Positions 1 to 7,383 of a stretch of 16,704 nucleotides of DNA are shown here, piece by piece. The stretch is from CAG-632 sp963626805 (GTDB taxonomy: Bacteria > Bacillota > Clostridia > Lachnospirales > Lachnospiraceae). The stretch is from NCBI GenBank assembly GCA_963626805.1, contig CAVFXS010000054.1, positions 1-16,704 of the forward strand. The letters run 5' to 3'. The notes beneath the pieces are model-generated. The model did no database searches, was not told the origin of the DNA, and saw nothing but the letters and a program-made list of their open reading frames with translations. The stretch's first letter is position 1, and the number at the start of each line of letters is the position of its first letter. A program made the position numbers and the translations under genes.

Positions 1-363
1 CCCCAGAATCGTGTTCAACAGCACATCCTGCACCATCAATTCCGCAATTGGCAAAAACCCAAGCCAAAGTGTAAAAATCATACTGGATATCATACCCTTC
101 ATAAAGAACCGCCGACCCTTCAGCCGATATGCTGCAAAAAACAAGGGAATATTACAAACTACATTGGTCACCCACAGCGGAACGCCGCTATTGTCTGCAA
201 TATTCCCACTTAAATCCTTTATCACAATTCCGAGACCAGTCACTCCCCCAGTCACAAGATGCATGGGCTCAAAAATCCAATTAGTTGCTATCGCCATCAG
301 ACCGGTTCCAAGCACAATGCACAGAATCTCTTTTACTAACTCCCTGTTTTTTCCCTGCCTCAT
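1..363 (-). CDS. YitT family membrane protein, N-terminal part (runs off left edge)
   Basis: The first 121 codons of a minus-strand gene are visible, with no stop before the window ends. The ATG at 363 lies two bases after the stop of the upstream gene, so it is probably translated by coupling. The protein has a short charged N-terminus, a hydrophobic segment at about residues 12-30, then LVTGGVTGLGIVI at 36-48, the glycine-rich signature of the YitT (DUF161) multipass membrane family. More hydrophobic stretches follow at about 63-80 and 91-108. YitT proteins are usually about 280-300 residues with a C-terminal soluble DUF2179 domain, so more than half is missing here. Their substrate is unknown, and I assign no function beyond an integral membrane protein. 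Family assignment is from the motif and hydrophobicity pattern. Confidence 0.85.
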   Translation of the reverse strand, partial: MRQGKNRELVKEILCIVLGTGLMAIATNWIFEPMHLVTGGVTGLGIVIKDLSGNIADNSGVPLWVTNVVCNIPLFFAAYRLKGRRFFMKGMISSMIFTLWLGFLPIAELMVQDVLLNTILG

Positions 364-365
364 TC

Positions 366-1031
366 TTACTGTTCCCTTCTATTATATTTGCGCAAATGCC
401 GTTTCAACGTTCTGCTCATAGTAATATTATGGAACCATTTTTTCTTTTTAGTCATTTCATCCAGCAAGCCTTCGCCCACACAGATACATAATCTTGCATT
501 GGTCATCCACCTGCCACGCTCTACATAATGTCTGAGTTCTCCGGAATTAACTCCAAGAATCAGAATCTCCGGTGCAACCGAATTGATCTCATTTACAACA
601 TTCTCAGAAGTCTTTACCTTCTCAAAGCTCCAGCCATGAAGCTGCAGATACGGATATAACTTTCGGATATTATCAAATACCATCTTCAGGCTTTCCTCAT
701 CATCCATCAGCACGCAGACATCCAGTCCCATATCTGTCGCATACTCACACATCTTCAGAATATACTGCCGAACGGAACAATCCTCTGCAAAATGCCGATA
801 CCGTTTCGGAACAATCGACTGTACCGCACTGTCTCCCGGAATCCAACAGATCCGTTCCATGTTCTCCTGAAGTCGCTTCGCCTCTGCAATCTGTCTGCAT
901 TGATCCCCTGTTACAAAAAACATTGTATACAGCGCCGGTTCCTCCAACAGATCACAGCTCACCTGATAAAGCTGCTGTCCATTATAAATACTGAATGGTA
1001 TTCCAAATAATGTAACCCGACTTCCTAACAT
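366..1031 (-). CDS. Divergent WecG/TagA/CpsF-like glycosyltransferase-family protein
   Basis: This 221-residue soluble protein has the size and order of elements of the WecG/TagA/CpsF family, which adds N-acetylmannosamine-type sugars to lipid-linked precursors of wall teichoic acid or polysaccharide. Visible counterparts are FFVTGDQCRQIAEAK (38-52), a GLDVCVLMDDEES segment (102-114, usual glycine-rich loop), YPYLQLHGWS (126-135) and INSVAPEILILGVNSGE (149-165). The usual G-x-P-x-Q-E after the last strand reads GVNSGE, and the usual P-D-G near residue 65 reads PGD, so key positions are changed. The C-terminus is basic (residues 207-219 carry many Arg/Lys), as in TagA, where a basic tail helps membrane binding. 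The ribosome site GGGGAG lies five bases before the ATG. It sits between a LytR_C gene and yitT. It may be a remodelled or inactive relative. Confidence 0.6.
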   Translation of the reverse strand: MLGSRVTLFGIPFSIYNGQQLYQVSCDLLEEPALYTMFFVTGDQCRQIAEAKRLQENMERICWIPGDSAVQSIVPKRYRHFAEDCSVRQYILKMCEYATDMGLDVCVLMDDEESLKMVFDNIRKLYPYLQLHGWSFEKVKTSENVVNEINSVAPEILILGVNSGELRHYVERGRWMTNARLCICVGEGLLDEMTKKKKWFHNITMSRTLKRHLRKYNRREQ

Positions 1032-1064
1032 CCGTACTCCCCGCTTATTTCCTGAGGTGCACGC

Positions 1065-1595
1065 CTACTGTGCATCCTCCGTTCCTACGATAATCTGAAT
1101 CTCAACTCCGCTGCTGATGCTTCCTACCTCTACTGTGGCATTCTTAAACTGAGCTGCCAGATCCTGACCCATACCGGTCTGTGATACGATAATCCTTGTA
1201 TTTGTCAATGTCTCTGCCTCATAGTTGCCGATCTGACTGACTGTAAATCCTGCAGCATTCAGCTTCTCCTGCCATCTTGCAGCAACGCCTGCAACATTGG
1301 TACTGTTCAGCACTTCAATACTGTGTCCAACGGATGAGATTTGCTCGGTGGTTGCTTCCGAGGTTGCTTCGGTCGTATCATCTGTGCTGATGATATCATC
1401 TCCGCCATCCGTGCTCAATCCTGTATCTTCTGTAGATACATTAACATCCTGTGTGGAACCATTATCCTTCTTCTTACCTCCACCAAATACCTGTATCATA
1501 AGATAAATTGCAAAAACAACGATCGCAATACCAAGAATTACAATCAATGTTTTTAAAAACGCTTCTCCAAATAATTTCAACATCTTTTTATTCAT
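1065..1595 (-). CDS. Membrane-anchored LytR C-terminal-domain protein
   Basis: The 176-residue protein has a short basic N-terminus, one transmembrane helix at about 15-36, a low-complexity Thr/Ser/Asp/Glu-rich linker at about 40-90, and a C-terminal domain at about 92-172. That domain carries IEVLNSTNVAGVAARWQEKL and GFTVSQIGNYE, the hallmark of LytR_C (PF13399), found at the end of many LytR-CpsA-Psr wall-polymer ligases. The catalytic LCP domain is absent, so this is a stand-alone LytR_C protein, probably displayed outside the membrane. The ribosome site is GGGAGG, 11 bases before the ATG, and a good promoter lies upstream. Being first in an operon with a WecG-like protein suggests a role in wall glycopolymer biology, but this is inferred from context. 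Confidence 0.82.
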   Translation of the reverse strand: MNKKMLKLFGEAFLKTLIVILGIAIVVFAIYLMIQVFGGGKKKDNGSTQDVNVSTEDTGLSTDGGDDIISTDDTTEATSEATTEQISSVGHSIEVLNSTNVAGVAARWQEKLNAAGFTVSQIGNYEAETLTNTRIIVSQTGMGQDLAAQFKNATVEVGSISSGVEIQIIVGTEDAQ

Positions 1596-1649
1596 TACTA
1601 AAACAGCCTCCCGGATTCTTTATGAATTATGAAAAAAACTCTAAATTTG

Positions 1650-1678
1650 AGTATATCAGACAAAAGTTTCATTTTCAA
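1650..1678 (-). promoter_or_regulatory. Sigma-A-type promoter for the LytR_C operon
   Basis: On the minus strand TTGAAA (1678-1673) is followed by exactly 17 bases and TATACT (1655-1650), with TGA immediately before the -10, giving an extended -10 element. It points at the LytR_C gene, about 55 bases downstream. It is back to back with the reductase promoter in the same 176-base intergenic region (1596-1771), which holds nothing else I recognise. Confidence 0.7.
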
Positions 1679-1704
1679 GTCAATGATATTATGTTATATT
1701 AATT

Positions 1705-1733
1705 TTAAGATTTTGGAATGATATTCTTATAAA
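1705..1733 (+). promoter_or_regulatory. Probable promoter for the SDR reductase gene
   Basis: TTAAGA (1705-1710), a 17-base spacer and TATAAA (1728-1733) lie about 40 bases upstream of the plus-strand reductase start. The -10 is good and the -35 weak. It is divergent from the LytR_C promoter, with the two -35 elements about 26 bases apart, so a regulator binding between them could affect both. Confidence 0.5.
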
Positions 1734-1771
1734 TCATTCATACTACACTCTATTTACAGGAGGATTCCAAC

Positions 1772-2500
1772 ATGTCACAAACTGCTCTGATCACCGGTGC
1801 TTCCAGCGGAATCGGCAAAGCGATTGCCCTTGAACTCGCCGGTCGGTATTCACGCATTGCTATCACTTCCTATCATCATCCGGAGGCTCTTAAGAACACG
1901 CAGGAGCTTTTGTCCGGGCTTGGTGTGGAGTGCATTGCCCGTCCGGGCGATTGTGGCGATCCTGCCTTTGTAAAGAAGTTCGTTTCTGATATTGTATCCC
2001 AATGGGGACAAATTGATACCCTGGTCAATAATGCCGGCATCTCCTATGTCGGACTTCTGACGGATATGTCGATTGAAGAATGGCAGGCGATCCTGTCCAC
2101 CAACCTTTCTTCCGTCTTCTATTACTGTCATGAGGTCATCCCTCATATGGTGCATAGGCATCAAGGACGGATCCTGAATATTTCCTCTGTCTGGGGTGAA
2201 GTCGGTGCTTCCTGCGAGGTCGCTTATTCTGCAACCAAGGGGGGTGTCAATGCCCTAACCCAGGGCCTCGGCAAAGAACTGGCACCAAGCCAGATTGCCG
2301 TAAATGCATTATCCTGTGGTGCGATCCGGACGAGTATGAATGCCTGCTTCACACAGGAAGAATTATCTGCACTGGCGGAAGAAATTCCAGCCGGACGTAT
2401 GGCTGTTCCGGAAGAAGTCGCTCAAATGGTCTCCAAAATCCTGTCAGCTCCGATCTATCTGACCGGTCAGATCATCCGTTTTGACGGCGGCTGGATTTAA
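1772..2500 (+). CDS. SDR-family reductase, likely EF-P 5-aminopentanone reductase (YmfI-like)
   Basis: This 242-residue protein is a classical short-chain dehydrogenase: TGASSGIG at 8-15 for NAD(P) binding, NNAG at 86-89, and the catalytic set N111, S139, Y152, K156. The C-terminus has the usual GQIIRFDGGWI. The stretch SSVWGEVGASCEV leading into YSATKGG resembles YmfI proteins, which reduce the 5-aminopentanone on elongation factor P in Bacillota, more than general FabG. That subfamily call is from memory of the motif. The alternative is a 3-oxoacyl-ACP reductase, worth weighing because an ACP and a phosphopantetheinyl transferase are convergent neighbours. An AGGAGG ribosome site at 1757-1763 supports the start. 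It is the only plus-strand gene in the window, and its last 29 bases overlap the end of the convergent transferase gene. Confidence 0.75.
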   Translation: MSQTALITGASSGIGKAIALELAGRYSRIAITSYHHPEALKNTQELLSGLGVECIARPGDCGDPAFVKKFVSDIVSQWGQIDTLVNNAGISYVGLLTDMSIEEWQAILSTNLSSVFYYCHEVIPHMVHRHQGRILNISSVWGEVGASCEVAYSATKGGVNALTQGLGKELAPSQIAVNALSCGAIRTSMNACFTQEELSALAEEIPAGRMAVPEEVAQMVSKILSAPIYLTGQIIRFDGGWI

Positions 2501-3227
2501 GAAGTGCTTCTATGCAATGCTCCAACAGCACCTGTTCATACTGCAGGAGCTCTTTTTGCTGTGTACAGACTGCCAGCCGATAACCGATATCCATCGGCAG
2601 GAACTGACAGACTGCCTGTTGAGCCACCGGAAGCGTATCCAGCACAGCTCTTGTTTCATCTGACAATTCATCCATTGCCGTATCCAGCAGTTGCGCCTTC
2701 CCATTCTTCCGATCCGTCACAAACTGTTTCAACTGTAGTTCAAATCCCAATCCGGAAAGCTTCATAAAGCTCTCCTTCATCGTCCAGTATTCCGCAAAAA
2801 TATCCGGTCGCCGTTCATTCGCATGTCCCATGATATCTGCGATCTCATCCTCATGAAAGAACCGTTTCACGACCCGTTCACTATATTTACCCGAACACTC
2901 CACATCAATCCCAACCGGAACTTTTCCCGCAGCACACACGATCCAGTCTCCGGAATGGCTCAGATTATAATGCAGTTCCGGTCGATTCTCAATATATGGT
3001 TTCCCGTTAATGCCGATCTGTATCTGCTGTTCCGGCCATGGAATACCGAAGCACTGTTGAAGCGTATACTCCTCCAGCAGCCCGGCCATAATTCCCCGCC
3101 ATTGATCTCCAGAACGCCGAAAACGCAGGGCTTTTGCCTTGCGTTTCGGTGTTAATATATTCAATAGCTCTTCGGGAGACCAGTTATGACCGTTTACATT
3201 CGTTTTTAATGAATATACCTGTATCAT
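2472..3227 (-). CDS. 4'-phosphopantetheinyl transferase, Sfp type
   Basis: The enzyme moves the phosphopantetheine arm of coenzyme A to a serine on carrier proteins. The 251-residue length fits the Sfp/Gsp class rather than the short AcpS class. Motifs visible are NLSHSG (89-94), GIDVE (106-110, metal-binding D108 and E110), the FFHEDE segment (123-128) and WTMKESFMK (148-156, with E152 and K156). It is third in a cassette after an acyl carrier protein and a BtrH-like protein, so the neighbouring ACP is the natural partner. A GAGGAG sequence overlaps the end of the upstream gene but is about 17 bases from the ATG, longer than usual, so translation may be coupled. The 3' end overlaps the convergent reductase gene by 29 bases, with no room for a terminator. 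Confidence 0.92.
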   Translation of the reverse strand: MIQVYSLKTNVNGHNWSPEELLNILTPKRKAKALRFRRSGDQWRGIMAGLLEEYTLQQCFGIPWPEQQIQIGINGKPYIENRPELHYNLSHSGDWIVCAAGKVPVGIDVECSGKYSERVVKRFFHEDEIADIMGHANERRPDIFAEYWTMKESFMKLSGLGFELQLKQFVTDRKNGKAQLLDTAMDELSDETRAVLDTLPVAQQAVCQFLPMDIGYRLAVCTQQKELLQYEQVLLEHCIEALLKSSRRQNG

Positions 3228-3238
3228 ACCGTTTCTGA

Positions 3239-4303
3239 TTACTTCTCCTCACGCTGTTCTAACTGCTCCAGTACCTTCGACAGCACCTTGATCTCCATAT
3301 CCTTTGCAGTGTTCAGATACTTCGCAAAACGATCTGCACGATCGATCTCACCGGTAATGGAAATACGAACCAGCAGATTTCTTGCTGTCAGCATATTGTC
3401 AACAACCACAGAATAATCATCTACTATCGACTGGCTGAATGGCAGATAATCATTTGCCATCAGATATTTGATACGTTCTAGCATCAGCACCTTATGATCA
3501 TACATCAGATGCAGGGAGCGGATATCATAATCCGGTTCTTCCGCATGCAGCTGCTTATCAATCTGTGCAATCACCTTATCATAAACATCTACACCAAATG
3601 TAGTGTCATCGAAACGGTTACGCATCATGCGGAAATGATCCTTGGTATCCCCACACTCCAGATACTCTCTTAAGGTACGGGTAACTAACTCAATATCAAG
3701 GTTATAGTATGTTGTCTCATTATTCTTAAGAATTACATACAAACCTCTGGTACCCTTATAATCATCCTTAAACATATGATCTTCCGGTGCATTAATTACC
3801 TCATATCCACGTTCTACATCACTGAATGATACTGTTGAATATGTATAATGCTCACCAAATGTAAAGTCACCTACGTAGAAGATCTCCTTCTCAATATTGT
3901 AACCATAGATAAAAAGCTCATGAGGAAACTTATAATCTACTTCTGCATTGCAAAGAATCTTTGCCTCATCAAATACACCATATACATAACCATTTAAATC
4001 AATCGTCTTGATCACGAAATCAATAATGTTTCCGCAATAGCTCTCTACCTGTTCCTTGGTCATCAGGGAAAAGATCAAATACGGACATTCTTTCAGAGAA
4101 CTACTACCCGGCATCATATCTGTAAATAACATATCATCGCCGGTAAAGATTTCATTGATCGTATAGCAACGAAGCTGAATATAGTTACTGAAAATCCATT
4201 TTTTCGCATTCTCATCACTTCCCAAAATAGAAAATAAGGTTGCATGCCACTGCCAGGAGGTTATACCCGGATAAGTTACGTCCAATACTTTTTCGTTTGC
4301 CAT
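3239..4303 (-). CDS. BtrH-like (papain/C39-fold) protein beside an ACP, function unknown
   Basis: This 354-residue soluble protein has no signal peptide or membrane helix. The N-terminal half resembles the BtrH_N / peptidase-C39-like fold: a hydrophobic helix ATLFSILGS (21-29), then FPHELFIYGY (127-135) and IFYVGDFTFGEHYTYSTVSF (141-160), matching the H...Gy...D-f pattern with candidate H128 and D146. In that fold a cysteine should open the first helix, but residues 1-45 contain none (the first is C46), so the nucleophile seems lost or relocated. The C-terminal half (about 200-354) is charged and helical. In butirosin synthesis BtrH is an acyltransferase taking an acyl group from the carrier protein BtrI, so an ACP neighbour fits. 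A GGAGG ribosome site precedes the ATG by about 7-8 bases. The fold call is pattern-based and uncertain, and the function is not assigned. Confidence 0.5.
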   Translation of the reverse strand: MANEKVLDVTYPGITSWQWHATLFSILGSDENAKKWIFSNYIQLRCYTINEIFTGDDMLFTDMMPGSSSLKECPYLIFSLMTKEQVESYCGNIIDFVIKTIDLNGYVYGVFDEAKILCNAEVDYKFPHELFIYGYNIEKEIFYVGDFTFGEHYTYSTVSFSDVERGYEVINAPEDHMFKDDYKGTRGLYVILKNNETTYYNLDIELVTRTLREYLECGDTKDHFRMMRNRFDDTTFGVDVYDKVIAQIDKQLHAEEPDYDIRSLHLMYDHKVLMLERIKYLMANDYLPFSQSIVDDYSVVVDNMLTARNLLVRISITGEIDRADRFAKYLNTAKDMEIKVLSKVLEQLEQREEK

Positions 4304-4327
4304 GTTGTTATTCCTCCAATTTCCAAA

Positions 4328-4579
4328 TTAGTTCATTTTCTTCTCTACAGACTCAATTACGTCATCAAAGCTCTTATACTTGTTTAACGCAAGCTCGCTG
4401 TCATCAAATTCCACGTTAAACTTATCTTCCAATCCCACCAGCACTCTGATAATAGATACCGAATTCACATCGTATTCATCTGTAATGGAAGCTGATGTAT
4501 CCAAATTATCTGCATCTAATTCCGGAATCACATCTTCAATCACTTCCAGCGACTGCTTTTTAATCATATCCTTGTCCAT
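4328..4579 (-). CDS. Acyl/peptidyl carrier protein
   Basis: The 83-residue acidic protein has the length and four-helix pattern of a carrier protein. YDVNSVSIIRVLVGLEDKF (36-54) corresponds to the usual D-S-L motif and following helix, with S40 as the expected phosphopantetheine attachment site, though the motif reads VNSV rather than DSL. This, together with the setting, suggests a specialised carrier rather than the fatty-acid AcpP, which normally lies with fab or plsX genes. A GGAGG site lies about 7 bases before the ATG. It is first in a cassette with a BtrH-like protein and an Sfp-type transferase, downstream of its own promoter. No adenylation or ligase enzyme that could load it is present in the window. 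Confidence 0.9.
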   Translation of the reverse strand: MDKDMIKKQSLEVIEDVIPELDADNLDTSASITDEYDVNSVSIIRVLVGLEDKFNVEFDDSELALNKYKSFDDVIESVEKKMN

Positions 4580-4636
4580 CTTTTTTCCTCCACACTTATA
4601 TTCTTATACTTCGTGCCTTCTCCACGTATATACATT

Positions 4637-4665
4637 ATTTTAATATGAAACCACAATAAAAACAA
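4637..4665 (-). promoter_or_regulatory. Promoter for the ACP cassette
   Basis: TTGTTT (4665-4660), a 17-base spacer and TAAAAT (4642-4637, five of six consensus bases) sit in the 120-base gap between dapL and the ACP gene, about 58 bases before the ACP start. No intrinsic terminator is visible after dapL, so the cassette may also receive readthrough. Confidence 0.6.
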
Positions 4666-4699
4666 TCTTTTTTTCGAATGCTATACATTTTCCTGTGCT

Positions 4700-5917
4700 T
4701 TATAAAGCCTTGATTCGTTCCATAGCTTTCAGTGTATTTTCATAGCTTCCAAAGGCGGTCAGCCGGAAATACCCTTCTCCGCTTGGTCCAAATCCGGAGC
4801 CGGGAGTCCCGACAACATTGGCATTCTCTAACAGGTAATCAAAGAAATCCCATGACTTCATATCCTTCGGTGTCTGCAGCCAGATATATGGTGCATTTAC
4901 ACCACCGGACACTGTATAACCAAGATCCGCAAGCCCTTCTTTGATAATCTTTGCATTATTCATATAATATGCAATCTGTTGTGCAGTCTGTGCCTTTCCT
5001 TCCGGTGTATATACAGCCGCTCCGGCGGCCTGTACGATATAAGGGGCTCCGTTAAACTTTGTTCCGTGCCTTCTCGCCCATAACGGATGAAGTGCTGTTC
5101 CGTCTGCTGCCTTTAATTCCTTTGGAATCACGGTAAATCCAAGACGTGTTCCGGTAAATCCGGCATTCTTTGAAAAGCTTCTGAGTTCAATCGCACAGGT
5201 TCTGGCACCTTCACACTCATAAATCGTATGTGGTACACCCGCCTCACTGATATACGCTTCATAAGCGGCATCATAAATGATTACCGCACCAATTTTATTT
5301 GCATAGTCTGCCCATTCCTGAAGCTTGTCCTTGGTAATGGTTGCTCCGGTCGGATTGTTCGGAAAGCAAAGATAAATCAGATCCGGCTCGATCTTAGGAA
5401 ACTCCGGTGCAAAATCATTCTCTGCCCGGCATGGCATATAAATTACATCGCTCCACAGTCCGCTCGTAGCATCATAACTGCCCGTTCTGCCTGCCATTAC
5501 ATTGGAATCCACATAAACCGGATAAACAGGGTCACAGACTGCGATCTTATTATCCATACTGAAAATCTCCTGAATATTTGCAGAGTCACTCTTTGCACCA
5601 TCACTGACAAAAATCTCATCCGCTGCTATATCCACGCCTCTTGCTTTATAATCATTTTCTGCAATCGTTGTTCTTAAGAATTCATAACCCAGATCCGGTG
5701 CATATCCCTTAAAGGTCCTTGCATCAGCCATCTCATCGACTGCCGAATGCAACCGTTCAATGATTGCAGGTGCCAGTGGCTGGGTAACATCCCCGATTCC
5801 GAGACTGATTACCTCGCAACCCGGATGTGCCTCCTTATATTCCCGTACCTTTTTTCCGATTGTCGAAAACAGATAGCTTCCCGGCAGTTTCAAATAGTTG
5901 TCATTTACCTTAAACAT
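4700..5917 (-). CDS. dapL: LL-diaminopimelate aminotransferase
   Basis: This PLP enzyme converts tetrahydrodipicolinate and glutamate directly to LL-diaminopimelate and 2-oxoglutarate, bypassing the succinylase or acetylase steps of the lysine and peptidoglycan pathway. The 405-residue chain starts MFKVNDNYLKLPGSYLFSTI, the standard DapL opening. Other marks are SLGIGDVTQPL, YPVYVDSNVMAGRTG, FPNNPTGA (185-192) and SFSKNAGFTGTRLG, with K250 as the PLP-binding lysine. A longer reading frame upstream gives 10 more residues, but the start at 5917 is preferred because a GGAGG site lies 8 bases before it and the family begins there. It follows dapF by 65 bases with no visible terminator, placing two successive steps of the pathway together. 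Confidence 0.97.
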   Translation of the reverse strand: MFKVNDNYLKLPGSYLFSTIGKKVREYKEAHPGCEVISLGIGDVTQPLAPAIIERLHSAVDEMADARTFKGYAPDLGYEFLRTTIAENDYKARGVDIAADEIFVSDGAKSDSANIQEIFSMDNKIAVCDPVYPVYVDSNVMAGRTGSYDATSGLWSDVIYMPCRAENDFAPEFPKIEPDLIYLCFPNNPTGATITKDKLQEWADYANKIGAVIIYDAAYEAYISEAGVPHTIYECEGARTCAIELRSFSKNAGFTGTRLGFTVIPKELKAADGTALHPLWARRHGTKFNGAPYIVQAAGAAVYTPEGKAQTAQQIAYYMNNAKIIKEGLADLGYTVSGGVNAPYIWLQTPKDMKSWDFFDYLLENANVVGTPGSGFGPSGEGYFRLTAFGSYENTLKAMERIKAL

Positions 5918-5982
5918 CTTGTCATCCTCCTGATTTTCATTTATCAAGCAGTACCTACACTCCAGATACCGGTCTTTCCAGT

Positions 5983-6813
5983 CTAATCAATTTCACCGCC
6001 AAACACTGCTCTTGCCGGCCCTGTCATATATATCGTATTCTTCTCTCTGTCCCATGCTACCTTCAGGTCTCCACCCAGCAGATGCAGCGTAATCTCATCC
6101 TCTGTCTTATGATTCAGAATGCAGGCAACTGTGCTGGCACAGGCCCCGGTTCCGCAGGCCAGAGTCTCCCCGGTTCCGCGCTCCCACACGCGCATATTCA
6201 CTTCTTTTCGATTCAATACTTCTATAAATTCTGCATTCACTCTATTGGGGAACATCACATGATGTTCAAACATCGGTCCTACCGTCTCCAGTGGAAATTT
6301 CTCCACTGCATCCACAAATACAACCGCATGCGGATTTCCCATTGATACACAGGTCATCCGGTATACCGTATTTCCTACCTGAATCGGCTGGTCAATCACT
6401 TCATTCAGTCGTAATGCAACTGGAATCTTTTCCGTCCGAAGCTCCGGTGCCCCCATATCAACTGTCACTAAATCTACCTTTCCATCTTTTAAAATCAGCT
6501 TCAGGTATTTAATTCCTGCCAGAGTTTCCACCGAAATCTCGGTCTTATCTGTCAGCCCATAATCATATACATATTTACCCACACAACGGATTCCGTTCCC
6601 ACACATTTCAGAACGGGAACCATCCGCATTATACATGTCCATACAAAAATCCGCTACCTCAGACGGTTTAATCAAAATTATACCATCGGAACCGATTCCA
6701 AAATGTCGATCACTGTAGCGAACCGCCAGTTCTTCCGGATTTTCTACTTTCTCCTGAAAACAGTTAATATATACATAATCGTTCCCCAGACCCTCCATCT
6801 TCATAAACTTCAT
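5983..6813 (-). CDS. dapF: Diaminopimelate epimerase
   Basis: The enzyme interconverts LL- and meso-diaminopimelate without a cofactor, using two cysteines as acid and base. Both are present in their motifs: MCGNGIRCVG (C71) and ETLACGTGACAS (C219). The opening MKFMKMEGLGNDYVYI and the SDRHFGIGSDGI segment (34-44) are typical, and 276 residues is the normal length. The product of DapL is its substrate, and dapL lies directly downstream. It starts 25 bases after the ANTAR regulator gene with a GGAAGG ribosome site, so it is probably cotranscribed with glnA and the regulator. Cytoplasmic. Confidence 0.97.
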   Translation of the reverse strand: MKFMKMEGLGNDYVYINCFQEKVENPEELAVRYSDRHFGIGSDGIILIKPSEVADFCMDMYNADGSRSEMCGNGIRCVGKYVYDYGLTDKTEISVETLAGIKYLKLILKDGKVDLVTVDMGAPELRTEKIPVALRLNEVIDQPIQVGNTVYRMTCVSMGNPHAVVFVDAVEKFPLETVGPMFEHHVMFPNRVNAEFIEVLNRKEVNMRVWERGTGETLACGTGACASTVACILNHKTEDEITLHLLGGDLKVAWDREKNTIYMTGPARAVFGGEID

Positions 6814-6838
6814 AATCGGATCCCTTCCTTCATAGTTT

Positions 6839-7381
6839 TTAGAATATTTCCAATATCATCTGTGCAGTTTCAAAAATATTCACACCGGTATCCATGCTCC
6901 GCTTCTGGAGGTATCGATGTGCTTCCTCTTCTGTCATTTTCTTCTGCACCTCCAGCCGCATTTTCGCACTTTCAATGACCGCACGCTCTTCCTGCGTCCA
7001 TTGCTTCGGATGTGCCTTTCTCTTCTTTCGTTTCTGGTATAAACCATCCAACAAAATATTCGTTGTCTCGATGAGCTCCTGTGCCTTCAGCGGCATACCA
7101 AGGCATACAACCTTACTCCGGTCGCAGTCGGCATAATGTCTTTGCGGTGCCACCACCAGCATTTCAAATGTATCCGGCAGATAATCCAGCAGTTCTGTAT
7201 ACAACATATCTGTAAACCTGTAACCACAGACCACCAGTGCCTCATCCAGATCTCCAAACAACGAAATCGCCTGTGTCCCCGATGTACAGGCAGCAAGCAC
7301 ATTGATTCCATTTCTGGCAAGGAGGCTTCGGATTGCCCGAGCCTCCTCTGCCTTTGGAAATAACACGATTACATTTATCAT
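6839..7381 (-). CDS. ANTAR-domain RNA-binding regulator with degenerate receiver
   Basis: The 180-residue protein has a receiver-like N-terminal domain (about 1-115), a basic linker (QKRKKRKAHPK, about 116-126) and a C-terminal ANTAR domain (about 128-180) with ERAVIESAKMRLEVQKKMTE and EEAHRYLQKRSMD. ANTAR proteins bind paired short hairpins in nascent RNA and prevent termination, often in nitrogen genes. The receiver is unlikely to be phosphorylated: where an aspartate is expected at the end of strand 3 it reads ALVVCGYRF (48-56). Such pseudo-receivers may sense a ligand or partner instead. The gene lies 33 bases downstream of glnA, a recurrent clostridial arrangement, suggesting that it serves nitrogen control, possibly of glnA itself. 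The ribosome site AAGGAGG is 8 bases from the ATG and sits in a hairpin loop. Confidence 0.88.
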   Translation of the reverse strand: MINVIVLFPKAEEARAIRSLLARNGINVLAACTSGTQAISLFGDLDEALVVCGYRFTDMLYTELLDYLPDTFEMLVVAPQRHYADCDRSKVVCLGMPLKAQELIETTNILLDGLYQKRKKRKAHPKQWTQEERAVIESAKMRLEVQKKMTEEEAHRYLQKRSMDTGVNIFETAQMILEIF

Positions 7382-7383
7382 CT

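Noticed and set aside
11..421. A 136-codon plus-strand frame at the left edge
   Set aside because: The opposite strand encodes YitT with its GGVTGLG signature and coupled start, which explains the open frame.
5228..5677. A 149-codon plus-strand frame inside dapL
   Set aside because: It is antisense to a certain, conserved enzyme gene, with Cys/Ile-rich composition typical of shadow frames.
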